This document shows, in pieces, positions 25,827-38,600 of a stretch of DNA of 64,000 nucleotides. The notes under the pieces are model-generated. The model was given only the letters and a program-made list of their open reading frames with translations, searched no databases and was not told the DNA's origin. Positions within the stretch are counted from its first letter, which is position 1, and each line of letters starts with the position of its first letter. A program made the translations under genes and the position numbers. Source of the stretch: Apostichopus japonicus (Eukaryota > Echinodermata > Holothuroidea > Aspidochirotida > Stichopodidae); NCBI RefSeq assembly GCF_037975245.1, contig NC_092582.1:16766577-16830576 (forward strand), in the 5' to 3' direction.

Positions 25827-26039
25827 ACCCAGTTGGTTCCGTTCAAACAAAACCGAGCCCTCTTCCCCCTAAATACTTGGCCGTGAGGCGTGACGTGCAC
25901 GTTATACAGATGTGTTCTTGCATTGTCTTCCAATCTGTTTGCTTGCCATCCACTTGTCCCCCCCCCAGCCTCAGTCTGGTGCTGTCACTGGTTACATTCT
26001 TTTGGTACCTAACACCAGAGGCTCACCGATCACACTCAG

Positions 26040-26290
26040 GCGTGCAGCCAAGGGGGGGGGGGCGGAGGGGGATTGCTCCCCCCTTGAGCATATTTTGGTT
26101 TTTTTTTTTACTATTTCGCTAGTAATTTCAAAATAGAAAGTGCTTAGGTGCAACTAACAAGGCCTGGGAAGTGCCATTTACAGCAATCTGCAAGGCATTT
26201 TTTTTTTGTAAGCTTCGCGCCAACCATGGTGGCGCTACACTTAGATAGATTGGCACAGGCTTCGCCCCTCCGTTGGCAAATTCTCTGTTA
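26040..26290. mobile_element. Repeat fragment with the GGCGCTxCxCTTAGATAG core
   Basis: AAGGCCTGGGAAGTGCCATT, then CGCGCCAACCATGGTGGCGC and TTAGATAG, are shared with copies at 53.4, 54.9 and 56.5 kb, related to the CAGTGGCGGAG MITEs. Confidence 0.5.
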
Positions 26291-26917
26291 TGCGCCTGAT
26301 CACACTGGATGAGTTTCCTCTATAACACTGATCATACGCTGTTGGTGTGCACGCTAGACGATGTAGGGTCCAGCCACTTGAAATGAACTTGAGCCAGTGA
26401 TGTCGTCAAGAGCATGAATTCTGAGAATTGATATAACCCGTGCAAGTATTGTGTATAAGTGAAGCTCGCAGGAAAGTGACTACTGTCAATGGTCGATACC
26501 AATAAAATTATTATTCATATTATTATTTGCAACTGTTATTATTGTTATTTATTTATTTTATTTGCATAAGCCATCCTTGAATTGTGTTTATCCTAGTGTC
26601 TGTTATTCCTGGTCCCCATATAAAGATGTGCCAATGCAGTTGCATCTTCTGTTGATTAAAAGAACAGATCAACTATAATTCACTTCTTTTGCTGTTACTA
26701 AATTAAGGATCACCGTCAAACATGATATGAATGAAGGGACTTTCAGCAACAGTTTTTGAAGATAGAGGGTATCAGAGGTGACAGATGGAGCTATCAAAAA
26801 GTGAGGGGTAGAAAAAAAAAAAAAAAACAATGCAAAAATGCATTGTGGTTTCAATGATGTAACATGAGCAGTTTTCTTCATGAATCTGATGTAATGTAGA
26901 CTGAGGTCGTACATGTT

Positions 26918-27180
26918 TCACAATTTGACCTCTGATGACCCCAAATGACCTTTGATCTCACCAAAACCAATAGGCTACTTTAACACAATGTGGTACTCCT
27001 ACACACTAAATTAGAGGTCAGCCCATCATTCCCTTCTTGAAGTATTGTGTTTACAAGGTTTTTATAATTTGATCCCTGGTGACCCCAAAGGACCTTTGAC
27101 CTCCACCAAAAACAATAGACTTTCTGTACTCAATGTGGTACTTCGACACACCATTGAAACCACAAAGCTGGGATTTGGAA
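26918..27180. repeat. TGACCTTTGACC repeat family
   Basis: Two units with variants of TTTGACC, CCCCAAATGACCTTTGA and CACCAAAACCAATAG. The same family appears at 46625-47110. Confidence 0.6.
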
Positions 27181-28055
27181 TCTTACTCAGAAAAATTAAG
27201 CTTTGTAGAAACTACGGTGGCCCAGATGAGACATTGGAACAATTAATCTCAAACTGTTCAATATAATAGTATTGAATAAGTTTAATTTTTGTGGTAGTCA
27301 AAAAAATATTAATCTTGTGATATATATTTAAATTATATCTCGCAACAACAGAGTGAATGATGTTCTCAGTAGTTTTTGGGTTGAGAAAGTCTTTGGTTTT
27401 CTTATATAATATTTCAATCATTTGTTCACAGGGGAATGTAATATTTCTACAAAAGTGTAGCATTTTGATGAATTTAGAACTGCAAAGACCATTTGACAGC
27501 TAGCCAGACATTAAAATGTGCAGTACATTTCAAGGATTAATAAACAGCATGATTATTAAAATATATGTAAAAAAAAGTTTTGAAGATTACCTACCATGAA
27601 GACATCACATGGAAACCAAAAATTAATTACGGAGAACACAATTATTTGCATATTTACAATTTTTTTCTTCATCTATGTGCAACACATAATTTTAACACTG
27701 TGTTGTAAATGTGGCTATGGAAAAGTAATGTTAATTTTTTAATGTGCACACGACATACCTAAAGGTGTTTTAAGACATTTATGTAAGAAAAAAAATATAT
27801 ATAATGGAAAACAATAAGTGACTAGAACACATATACTGTATATATCACACACTATTTTATACTGGAATGAAGCTTTAATAAAATACTCTTGGTGTACTAT
27901 TGAAAACCCTGAGAAGATCTTTTTTCATTTTTTTTATAAAAAAAGTATAAGAGGATAGCACACAACGTTTACGTTAATTTCAAGAAAGCAAAACAATGAC
28001 ACTTGAGACTAACTAATGAGACTAACTTAAAATGAGAAAAACAAATATATATGTA

Positions 28056-28345
28056 TCTCTTTCGAGATCAGGCTTTAGGAATCACAAATGATTTCCAGTT
28101 CATGTTTGGTCTCTAGAGTAAGGCAAATATGTCACCAAAACAGAACTAGTATTGTTCGATACAGGTGACAAACGCCTACAGTGGAATTACGACCTTCCTT
28201 ACCGGTTTCGAACCTCTGGACATACAATCAGCGTAAAAAGCCTGGTGGTTAGGGTGTCCACATATAAAGCCACCCTGTGGAGGCTAGAAGTTATTTCACT
28301 GTACTGGATATTCCAACTCACTATGATTTCAATTATATATATATA
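28056..28345. repeat. Left arm of a long inverted repeat, with SINE-like head
   Basis: The arm is the inverse of 28634-28912 at roughly 85-90 percent by eye (shared CAAATATGTCACCAAAACAG and GGAATTACGACCTTCCTTAC). Its inner part, GGTGGTTAGGGTGTCC through CACTATGATTTCAATTATAT, matches the tRNA-derived SINEs nearby. Confidence 0.75.
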
Positions 28346-28574
28346 TATGTATAAATATATAAATATGTATGTATTTATATATATATGTATATATATATAT
28401 TTATGTATGTGTGTGTGTATGTATGTATGTATGTATGTATGTATGTATGTATGTATGTATGTATGTATGTATGTATGTATGTATGTATGTGTGTATGTGT
28501 GTATGTGTGTATGTATGTATGTATGTATGTATGTATGTATGTATGTATGTATGTATGTATGTATGTATATATAT

Positions 28575-28634
<60 letters not shown>
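28336..28634. repeat. (TATG)n / (TA)n microsatellite
   Basis: A run of GTAT units is flanked by TA runs and forms the spacer of the inverted repeat. Apparent open frames through it (YIYI, MYVC repeats) are artefacts. Confidence 0.95.
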
Positions 28635-28638
<4 letters not shown>

Positions 28639-28912
28639 GAATTCGTAATGAGTTGGAAAATCAAGAACAGTGAAAAAACTTCCAACCTCCACCGGGATTC
28701 AAATCTGGGCCTCCCGCTTATCTACGCTGATTGTATGTCCAGAGGTTTGAAACCAGTAAGGAAGGTCGTAATTCCACTGGAGGCATTTGTCACCTGTATT
28801 AAGTTCTGTTTTGGTGACATATTTGCCTTACTCTTGAGATCAAACATGATGCTAAACAACTCGAAATCATTTGTGATTCCTAAAGCCGGATCTCGTAAGA
28901 GATACTTTGAAC
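28634..28912. repeat. Right arm of the long inverted repeat
   Basis: Complement of 28056-28345. It starts with a minus-strand SINE body (AACTCATTACGAATTCAATT when complemented) and runs to TCTCGTAAGAGATA. Confidence 0.75.
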
Positions 28913-28929
28913 AGACTTTTGTTAATCAA

Positions 28930-29045
28930 ATGGAGGTAAATGAAATCGTAGTGAGTTGGAAAATCCAGAACAGTCCAGCCTCCACCGGGATTCAAACCCG
29001 GGCCTCCCGCTTATATGCGGACACCTAACCACTAGGCTATGGATG
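28930..29045 (-). mobile_element. tRNA-derived SINE head and body
   Basis: Minus strand: TAGCCTAGTGGTTAGG (A-box-like) and GGGTTTGAATCCC (B-box-like) precede GGTGGAGGCTGG and a body ending TTTCCAACTCACTACGATTT. It does not fold as a full tRNA, so it is a SINE. Confidence 0.65.
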
Positions 29046-29050
29046 CTATG

Positions 29051-29053
<3 letters not shown>

Positions 29054-29084
<31 letters not shown>
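29054..29084. repeat. (TA)n microsatellite
   Basis: About 15 TA units between two inverted SINE pieces. Confidence 0.95.
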
Positions 29085-29086
<2 letters not shown>

Positions 29087-29180
29087 CATATAAATCGGGA
29101 GGCCCAGGTTCGAACACCAGTGGAGGCTGGAAGTTTTTTCACTGTTCTGGATTTTCTAACTCACTATGATTTCAATTATA
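29085..29180 (+). mobile_element. tRNA-derived SINE, plus orientation
   Basis: The B-box-like CCCAGGTTCGAAC is followed by GTGGAGGCTGGAAGTTTTTT and CACTATGATTTCAATTATAT, the same family as 28930-29045. Confidence 0.65.
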
Positions 29181-29528
29181 TAAAGATACTGAGACTTATT
29201 GCTGGGCATTCTGTCATCCTCTGGGCTGTTTATATCACAAGGCAACTCCCTGACATACCTCCCCCCCCCCCCAAATAAAACCACTTCTCTGTCAAAGAAT
29301 TCAAGCTAACTGTTAAGACCCTTTGTTTTTTGACAAAGTAAAACTTTAATGATTCTGTGGAGGTGAGGAGCGGGTAGCAACTGTCCTCCCCCAAGTCTCA
29401 GCTCTCATACCCACCCCTATACATTGGTTACACCTTCATAACAACTACTGTCTTTATACACCAGTTCTTGTAACGACTCACGACTCGAGTCAATCGAGTG
29501 GCTCCAACATCATCTATCATTCCGGCGA
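29181..29528 (-). other. Photolyase 3' flank / probable 3'UTR
   Basis: There is no coding content here. It includes a C-rich run at 29262-29273. I did not find a clear minus-strand AATAAA. Confidence 0.4.
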
Positions 29529-29638
29529 TCATTTCTTCATGAACTGAGTCAATTTTTTCTGCTTCTTGCTGTCACGTTTGGATTTTGTGGACGGAGGGGG
29601 CTTCTCATCAGAGGCGTCATCAAACTTTCGCTTTCCGT
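29529..29638 (-). CDS. (6-4) photolyase exon 10 with stop
   Basis: Encodes the basic tail from [10 protein letters not shown] to LTQFMKK and TGA. It joins exon 9 in frame (one base plus two bases make an Asp codon). The acceptor is TTCATCAG, with a weak pyrimidine tract. Confidence 0.85.
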
Positions 29639-32600
29639 CTGATGAAGTTCATGGTGAAACAAAGATGGTAGTTATTTCTTCAGATATTGGGCCACATGCA
29701 TAGCTTTGGACTGAACAAAAGTTCAGTAAATGGTCTCAGATCATGAATCATATTTTAATCTAATTCAATTATTAAATGAAGAAGTATTACTTCTGTGGCA
29801 CCATGGTTCGACAAAAACAAAGTTTGATCAGCAAGATACCAACCTTTTTAAAGATATGAAGGTAAACATGAATTTGTGACTGGTGGCAGAGGGGAGTAGC
29901 AAGTGGGGGCAAAGTACAATCCTTGAGAGTTGTCCAGCAGCCTGACAGTGGTGGAGAGTCCATACAGTCAGGGGGGGGTGGATGCTCCCCCTGACGGACA
30001 ATGGACAAATTGACAGCTGGCGCCCTTTTCAGCTTTCTACCACTTTTTACTTATTCGCGATTATTGACTTTTTTATTGCGCTCTCATCTTCCTGTTGACA
30101 TTTGTCACATTATCTGCAAATTAGCAAGGCCCAGAAAGGGCCATTTCCGGCGATCTAGGGAGTATCTTTACTCAAAAAATTTCTGTATGCTCCGCGCCAA
30201 CCTGTGGTGGGTTCCGCTTAGATACGTCGAAAGCGCCCCTACAGACCATTCTCGCCCCCCTGACCAATACCCCTAGCTCCGCCACTGCATTCTGACCTTG
30301 TGGTAGGTTATGGGGCTGCTAAGAGTTTATTACAACCACACACACTCAGGTACATCTTCCTTTGTATTATGTATTAACTTTGGTGGGCAACTGACTTTTA
30401 ATACATCAAAGACAGTTCAATCCATATATAAGTGACAAAACGAAATGTTTTAAAAAATAACTTTTGCAATTGGGGGGTGGGGGGTGAGTGGGGAAGGGAT
30501 TGAAAAGTTACGGGAAGAGATGATGCAACAGACCTTTGAAATTTAAGACCTAGTAAGTTATCAACTATAGTAAAATACTTCAAAATTTGTTACTTGCAAA
30601 CATTTTCATTGAAATCATCTCGTCTTACCTTTGGCAGTGGAAGCACTTTTCTTTCCTTCAGTTCCCAGTTGGTTAGCTCTAGCCTCTTTCATTCTGCTTA
30701 TGTTCTTCTTTGAAATCGTGGCATGGTCCACGATTGGTTTAGGGTAATCCTCGCCTATGATGCATCCAGCTTGCTCCTGCATCGATCGAGGAGCTAGCCA
30801 GGGCTCGTAAATGTACTTGGGAGGAAACTTTTTCAGGATTGGCAGATATTTCCTGTAAAGGTTGAAAAACCGGAAAAAGATTGTTCTTCTCAATAACCCC
30901 CCAAAAGTAACCCTATTCTAATATTTATTTCCTGACAATTTTACTTTGCTTTGAGGGGATATGACTTCTGGTAGGAGGTAACATTACATGTCCTTTAAAT
31001 GTTAAGTTTCGAGGAGTGTTAGCTCAGTGGTTAACGCTGGTGCCTTTCAATCATAAGGTCCCGAGTTTGAGTCACTCACAAGATTAATGGATGTCCTCCA
31101 GTTACAGAGTTTTTGACAATTCATAATCATGGAGGTTAAATATGAATCTAAGAGACTGACTTCGGACAGCTTGCGGCTTTGATAAGCCAATGAGGCTTCT
31201 TCGCGAGTTCCTGCTTGCAGGAGGATCTAAAATACATACAATACATACATACAATACATACAAGTTTCACAGCGTGCTTACTTGATGTAATCTCCATTTG
31301 GGTCGGTCTTCTTTCCAAACACGATTGGACTGTACACTCTGAAATATTGATGGAAGAAGGCGCTAGCTGAAAGCCACATCCAGTTACCAGCATTAAGACT
31401 GTAGTCTGCATCTAATAGTAATTCCTCAAAGACCTAAAAGGAAGAGCAAACATTTCAAACATGGTAAATATAATCTCTCCAGCTTTAACATAGTTACATC
31501 TGCAGTGCACATGACACTACAAACTGAGCAGGTTGTCAATGACATTTCCACACAATCTCTGATTCTAAACTGACATACAGAGACACTGACTATATATCTT
31601 ATACCATACTCATGAAATTACCTTATAAAATCAATTTTTCTTCCCAACCAAGTGAAGGTGAAACCTCTCAGCTAATATCCCCAACCCAGGCTGCCACAAC
31701 TTGCTGCAGATAAAATATGGTAACACTTAGTAAGTTAGAACCATAATCATTCTTTGACAATAGTTGCTTCTGTCCAGACTGTTATATGGAAGCGAAGTCT
31801 AGTAAAGCCTGTGTACATCTGTTATGAAAGGGTTGCAGACCTAGTCCGAGTGCTCAGACCTAGTCCGAGTGCTCAGACCTAGTCCAAACACTCAGACCTA
31901 CTCCAAGTGCTCAGACCTAGTCCAAATGTTCAGACCTAGTCCAAATGCTCAGACCTAGTCCAAGTGCTCAGACCTAGCACAATTGCTCAGACCTAGTCCA
32001 AACACTTAGACCTAGTCCAACTGCTCAGACCTTGTCCAAACACTCAGACCTGGTCCAAATGCTAAGACCTAGTCCAACTGCTCAGACCAAGTCCAAACAC
32101 TCAGACCTAGTCCAAACACTCAGACCTAGTCCAAATGCTCAGACCTAGTTTAAGTGCTGAGATATTATATATTGTTCAGACTATGACACTAACCCAAGAA
32201 GGCTAAAAAAAATATATACCCTCTTCACACCTGGCAAGAGTGACTATTTAAACATGCTCTAATACTATCGTATATCACATCATAGATCAAGTTCTTCAAC
32301 ATTGCTGTTAGCTTACCCTTTCACCTTCCTCCCAGCTAATCCATAAATCACCTCGAGTCAGAAAGCACGCCACAGCGTGTCTCGCGAGATGGTGTATCCA
32401 TCCCTCCTTCCTGAGTTGCGTCATAATAGCATCGATGAATGGGTAGCCAGTTTTGCCCTATTAGCAAAAAATAACAAAGAACTATAGAAATACTCATAAC
32501 GTACAGAATGTTCATCCATTATACACCTAATTGTTATTTCTATTCAAACACTTTTTTTAAGAAAGAAAAAAACTGGATTTTTTATTTTTAAGTTTACTTC

Positions 32601-35600
32601 ATCTTATAACATGGCTATATTATGCAGGTGATGGCCATTTTTGTCATCAGTTTTAGCAAACATTTAGCAACGAACATTAAACTAGTGGACACCAAACATT
32701 TCCTAATTACGTTTACTTTGCACTAGTTAGAGGATGACGTTTGGCACAGAGTTAATCAGACATACATGTTCATGGATTTGTTTTGACCAATGAGAGCGAC
32801 TTTAATACAGCACTGCCAGCAATGCTTGTATCAGTAGACAGCAGAAGATCATCGATCAAGGCGACTGGACAAGCAACAAGCTCATACACAGACTGTAAGG
32901 TAAACTATTAAGAACAAATGCAAACATTAATGAAGAAAACAAGAGATTTGAATGGCTGTATAAAACATGTGACACATGTTTATAAGGTTTTACTAGGACA
33001 AATTGGATGATTCATTAATGATATGTTCTGCTTGTTAAAAGTTGTCAGACTAAGAGTTCTAAGAACTGGTGTAAAACTTTCGACTTATAATGAGACACCA
33101 ACATCTTTTTACTAGGACAAATTGGATAATTCATTTTTGATGCCCGGCTTGTTAAAAGTTGTGAGACTAGAGTTCTAAGAACTGGTGTAAAACTTTGGAT
33201 TTATAATGAGACACCAACATCTTGGTCCACTCAGCTTCAATGGAGTCTTCCAGATATTGTTGTTGTTACATTTGAAATCATTAATTATGATAATAGTTAA
33301 TGTGACATTATGTACATTAGCATTTTCTGATTTGCTTGAATATGCTATCAAAGCTGATTCTCTGTGGAGTGTAACTTTTGACCATCAACAATGAAAGTAA
33401 GAAAAAGGTCTCCACGGATGTTTATATTTTACCATATTACAACTAAACATATAAAGAGGGTAAAACTTTGTACAAAAGGGAAGCAGGAAAAAGTTGACAG
33501 TTTAAGTGGGTGAATGAACAGGAATAAACATCCAAACATTATTTAGCTAACTATGGAATACAACAAACTCTGTATGCTGCTATAAGCAACAAATAACACA
33601 ATGGTTTTTCATGGATACGCATATCCACACGATGGATACGCATATCCACATAAACTATGCGATGCCCGTCTCTGTCCATCCTCCACATCCCTCAGCTACC
33701 TTACACATAAATTTCTTGGACATAAAACCAGGGATGAGCCTAGGGTAAAAAACATCACAGAACTTTGCAAAAATTGTGGTATAGGCTCCAGTTTGCTTAT
33801 GCTACCATATGTGTTAGGATAATAGTTATCCATAGGTAATGAAAAACATGCAAACGACGGATCAAATGATACAACGCTGTTGTTAAAAATTCACGGAAAT
33901 TGAGAGGTGTAAATCTCGGAGGTAGAAAAGAAATCACGGATATTCCGCGAATTCACAGAAAAAGCTCATGCCTGTAAAACGAGTACTTACCCAAGTCCAA
34001 GCATCTAGGAATGCCCTGTTTTCATCCCATGGTATCTGCAAGCTGACAGGATTACCTTTCATCTGGTGGAAGTTTGGAGTACCTGCTGCAGCGGTGTAGA
34101 AGAATTCCCTCCAGAGTAGTTGCCCATGAAGGGAAACCGGTGGCTTCGAGTGGGTCTGTAGAAATACAAGAAATACGAGGTTTAGATTGTTTTTTATTTT
34201 TCCCCAATGGAAGCCAACAGAAGCTGATTTGAAACAGTTTCCATGTGATGATCGTGGATGAAAAACCAGCTTATATCAAGCCTTTCTCTTTTCAATGAGA
34301 ATTTGGAGAATTCCAAAGCAGGAGTGTAATATTCACGCCCAATCCCGCTCCTGTGCAGCACCACTACTTTATATCCCTAAAAGAGAGTGTCAACACTCTG
34401 ACCACTTTCTAAAATACTGAGGGAGGTGCAGGCATGCTATTTTTAACCACTGCAGTAAAGCCATGGTGAAAAAAAGGTTATTTCTAGAGCATTTAAAGAA
34501 ACTTTCTGTGACTTCAAAAAATAAACAGTAAATTTGACAATATCCTTTTGATGTTTAAATCTCAATTTTGTTTTACAATAACTGATGATGATTTACTGCG
34601 TATTACTCCTCAGTATTTCTACTTCTCTCAGACTCAACTTTCTGACAAGTTCTTTTCAAACCTGTTTGTGTTGAAAGAATAATTGTTTCCTTTTCACTCA
34701 GAAACTTGAGCTCAGAGAAAAGTGATGAAATACTTTATAACATGAACATAATAATAATGCTTAATATTTTAATAGGACAATACAAAGTCATTTTTAATAC
34801 AACAAAGTTAGCCTAGATATACTGTATCTTAACACTCTCAAAGCAAACATACCTTAAGATTGTGTTTATGATTGTCATAGAAACCAAATGCTGCTCTCAT
34901 AAACTACAGAAATTTACCAAGATTATTTCTACTGTAAGAGGTGTGGTAGAGTCAACATGCTGGCATACCTTCCCACTGTAGACGGCTTGAATACCGTAGT
35001 AAAATGAACGGACTGACAGACAACCAAACTTCAAGTATGGACTGAGGACAGTAGTAGAGGCTTTCAAGGAGTTTGGAGACGTCTTGGGCTTCTCAAAATT
35101 ACAGACCCATTTCTGCGAGGAAAAATTTAAAATTTAAGTGACACCCTTTGATTCAGCTTATGAAAAACAAAACAACTTTGCTTTGGTTTATTGTGTTTAC
35201 TCTTTTCTGTTCCTGTTTGACTTTTCTTTATCTTTCGCTAACATTTCTGTAAAAGAAGAGCTGCCTGTAAAAGCATATGGCTTCTTCAGTCTCTCCACCA
35301 CTTTTCACTTTCTTTCATACTTGTTCCATCCACGTTGTTTGACACAAGTGGAAATATAATGAACTGAACAAAGATTTAATCTTGAAGGACTTTGCATACT
35401 GATGATGAATCCCATTGTCAGATCTGATCACTTTATAATTATTTGATTATAACAAAAAGAAAAATTGTTTCTGGGCAAAGAAAACTTCAGAACCAAACAG
35501 ACTGTTTTGTTAGCTAACTTTACATCCATTTCTGTTAAACTTGTATTGGATTGATGCTGTGTGTGTTCACTCAATGCATGATAACTTTACATCCATTTCT

Positions 35601-38600
35601 GTTAAAGTTATATTGGATTGATTGATTCTGTGTGTGATAACTGAATCAGTTGCTGTGTGATATTGAGAAGTACTACAAAGGATTGAATTAAATTAGGGGA
35701 TCAACTGTTGACTGAAGGTTGAAAGCTGCTTCAAATGGGCGAAAAATTCAGTAATCAATCTGGCTCTTTAAAACCAAACTTAAAGCCTCACATCTCTCGC
35801 AAGATATCTCTCCATACGGTTCAGTGCCTCTGTCTCTCCTCCCGGGAAGATGACTGGTGATATACCTTTGGTAGATAAGCCAAGATCTTCAAGCGTCGGT
35901 ACACCATACTTGGATGAGTGGTCAGATTCTTCTGGGGTCTTGCACTCTAGGAACAAAACGAAATGACTCTTTGCTTTGGTGAGTGATCACATTCTACTGG
36001 GGTCTCGCACTCTAGAAACAAAACGAAATGACTTTTTGCTTTGGTGAGTGGTCACATTCTAATGGGGTCTCGCACTCTAGAAACAAAACGAAATGACTTT
36101 TTGCTTTGGTGAGTGATCACATTCTACTGGGGTCTCGCACTCTAGAAACAAAACGAAATGACTTTTTGCTTTAGTGAGTGGTCACATTCTACTGGGGTCT
36201 CGCACTCTAGAAACAAAACGATATGACTTTATGCTTTGGTGAGTGGTCACATTCTAATGGGGTCTCGCACTCTAGAAACAAAACGAAATGACTTTTTGCT
36301 TTGGTGAGTGGTCACATTCTAATGGGGTCTCGCACTCTAGAAACAAAACGAAATGACTTTTTGCTTTGGTGAGTGGTCACATTCTACTGGGGTCTCGCAC
36401 TCTAGAAACAAAACGAAATGACTTTTTGCTTTGGTGAGTGATCACATTCTACTGGGGTCTCGCACTCTAGAAACAAAACGAAATGACTTTTTGCTTTGGT
36501 GAGTGGTCACATTCTAATGGGGTCTTGCACTCTAGAAACAAAACGAAATGACTTTTTGCTTTGGTGAGTGGTCACATTCTAATGGGGTCTCGCACTCTAG
36601 AAACAAAACGAAATGACTTTTTGCTTTGGTGAGTGATCACATTCTACTGGGGTCTCGCACTCTAGAAACAAAACGAAATGACTTTTTGCTTTGGTGAGTG
36701 GTCACATTCTAATGGGGTCTTGCACTCTAGAAACAAAACGATATGACTTTTTGTTTGGTGAGTGGTCACATGTTAGTGTTGTCGTGCACTCTAGAAACAA
36801 AATGAAACAAGTTTTTGCTTTGGTGAGTGGTCACATTTTACTAGGATCTTGCATTCTAGAAACAAAACAAAATGAGTTTTTGCTTTAGATAGTTTTTTGA
36901 AAGTTTGTTTTGCTATATGTAACATGAGATCCACGACAAAATGACCTTTACTGCAAGGACTCTCCTCTTAGAGAAGTACTTTCCATTGTGTCGTCAATGT
37001 TACCAAGACGACGGAGTACCACTCCGACTTTAAGCTGGTTGTACCCTGACCATCTCACTGTGATCTCACTGAATGTGACTGTCCTATCATAGATACTGGA
37101 TACTGGTAGTTGGCATGTGTGCATGGGCCTTAAAACTACAATCGATCAATTTAAAGATGTTAAACCCGTTTAAGCTCTCTCAGTTTTTAACCGGGCTGCC
37201 TTAACACGTTCTTGCCAGAATGGCAGTCCTTGACAGGTGCTCAGTATGGAACAAGGGTGTGTTATGGCTGACTAATAAGTCTAATAAGGCTGACCTAACA
37301 TGTAGTGTCTCTCTGCAAGACAAATCTTGAATCCTCATCATTGGCATCCTTTCTTTCTCTAATCTACAATACGACTAAAGCAGTGACAGTAGATCTCTGA
37401 CTTCTAAAATGACAAGAAAAATACCAGTGAAGTCTTCTTTAGTTGGTGCAGCCATGGGTTCTGAAGGAGGCCCCATCTTTGATAAAACGGTCTGCATTCT
37501 CTGGTAAGTCAGAGGTGGTTTCCCACCATTAGCTTTGATGATCCTTCCAAAAAAAAAAAAATTATTTACAGTTATTACCTAAAAGAAACATCCAACAAAA
37601 CTCAACTGCCTCAGTCCCATATAACTGACATATGCACATGCCCCAACATGGCCAGCTAGAACCGACATTCCCATGGGATGGTCTACAGCAAGGAAACTGC
37701 AAGTTGCAAGCACCATGTTAGCCCCAGCACCATAAAAGTTATATCTCATGTGTATATCTTTATTATTTTGTAATGTCATCTTTTTTACTAACTCTTCATC
37801 TCAAATATAATATTTGAAGTATATATGTACTGTATTATTGGCAGTTTGCTGTTTTATTTACAAAATTAAAAACTCACTTCACCATGGCAATGGGATCAAC
37901 TTGAATGATATGGGTTGTTGTGAAACAAACAAACAATTTTTACTTAAAAGTATGACTCATGGTTTACAAGATGGTGAACCCACCAATGGTTAAGCCTATG
38001 GCAATAAGAAAAACCCATCTAGTACATAATCATTAAACTTGCAAAATTTTTGGCTGAGCAACAAGATACCCAACCATAACTGAATATGTAATTCCATTAA
38101 AGTTTATTTGGGAGAGGGGGGGCGCGTGTGGGTACAAGTGTGGGGGAGGTTGTGAAGGGGTTCTTTTTGTACCATCCTTCTGTTTCTTTTTCCTCTACAT
38201 GTAACTAAGAATGACTACATAACCAACAGTTTCTCACCTAAGTTACCACATTTGCAAGCTTTATCAATGATTCAAATGATGCTAACTGTGAAGTGGAGAA
38301 TCCAAATCTGTACTCGAAATGTTTTGCCAACAACTTTGGACCAATTTTAAGACATGGAGCGGTTTTTCTCTGGCCTGTTTGTATGTAAGGTTAAATGTCA
38401 TTCATGTCATGTACATTGTTACCAAATAAAACCAAGTGAGAGATAACTGTTTGCATATTTATTACACTAAATATATCAAACTATATATAAGTAAAACTGC
38501 CAAATATTTTCGACCATCTTAGAAAAGTTTTAAAGTGATAATTCCACACGATACTTTTAAACCAGCGTAAGTATGATGTAACATGGACACTACTAGCACA

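Noticed and set aside
28985-29045. A tRNA gene on the minus strand
   Set aside because: Good B-box, but no complete cloverleaf, and the body continues as a repeated SINE.
28152-29278. Long open frames on both strands rich in YIYI, MYVC or HTYI
   Set aside because: They are translations of the (TATG)n/(TA)n microsatellite and inverted SINEs.
31011-31085. A tRNA gene
   Set aside because: A- and B-box-like words are present, but the B-box is degenerate and the acceptor stem is incomplete; target duplications and a tail show it is a SINE.
33991-34155. A frameshift in photolyase exon 6
   Set aside because: A first count gave 164 bases; recounting the boundary gives 165 and a continuous 540-codon frame.
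36691-36888. Plus-strand open frame of 65 codons
   Set aside because: It is a reading of the 65-bp minisatellite.
35916-36890. A CRISPR array or coding repeat
   Set aside because: Units are contiguous without unique spacers, in a eukaryotic intron; the frame through them is not conserved (65 bp).
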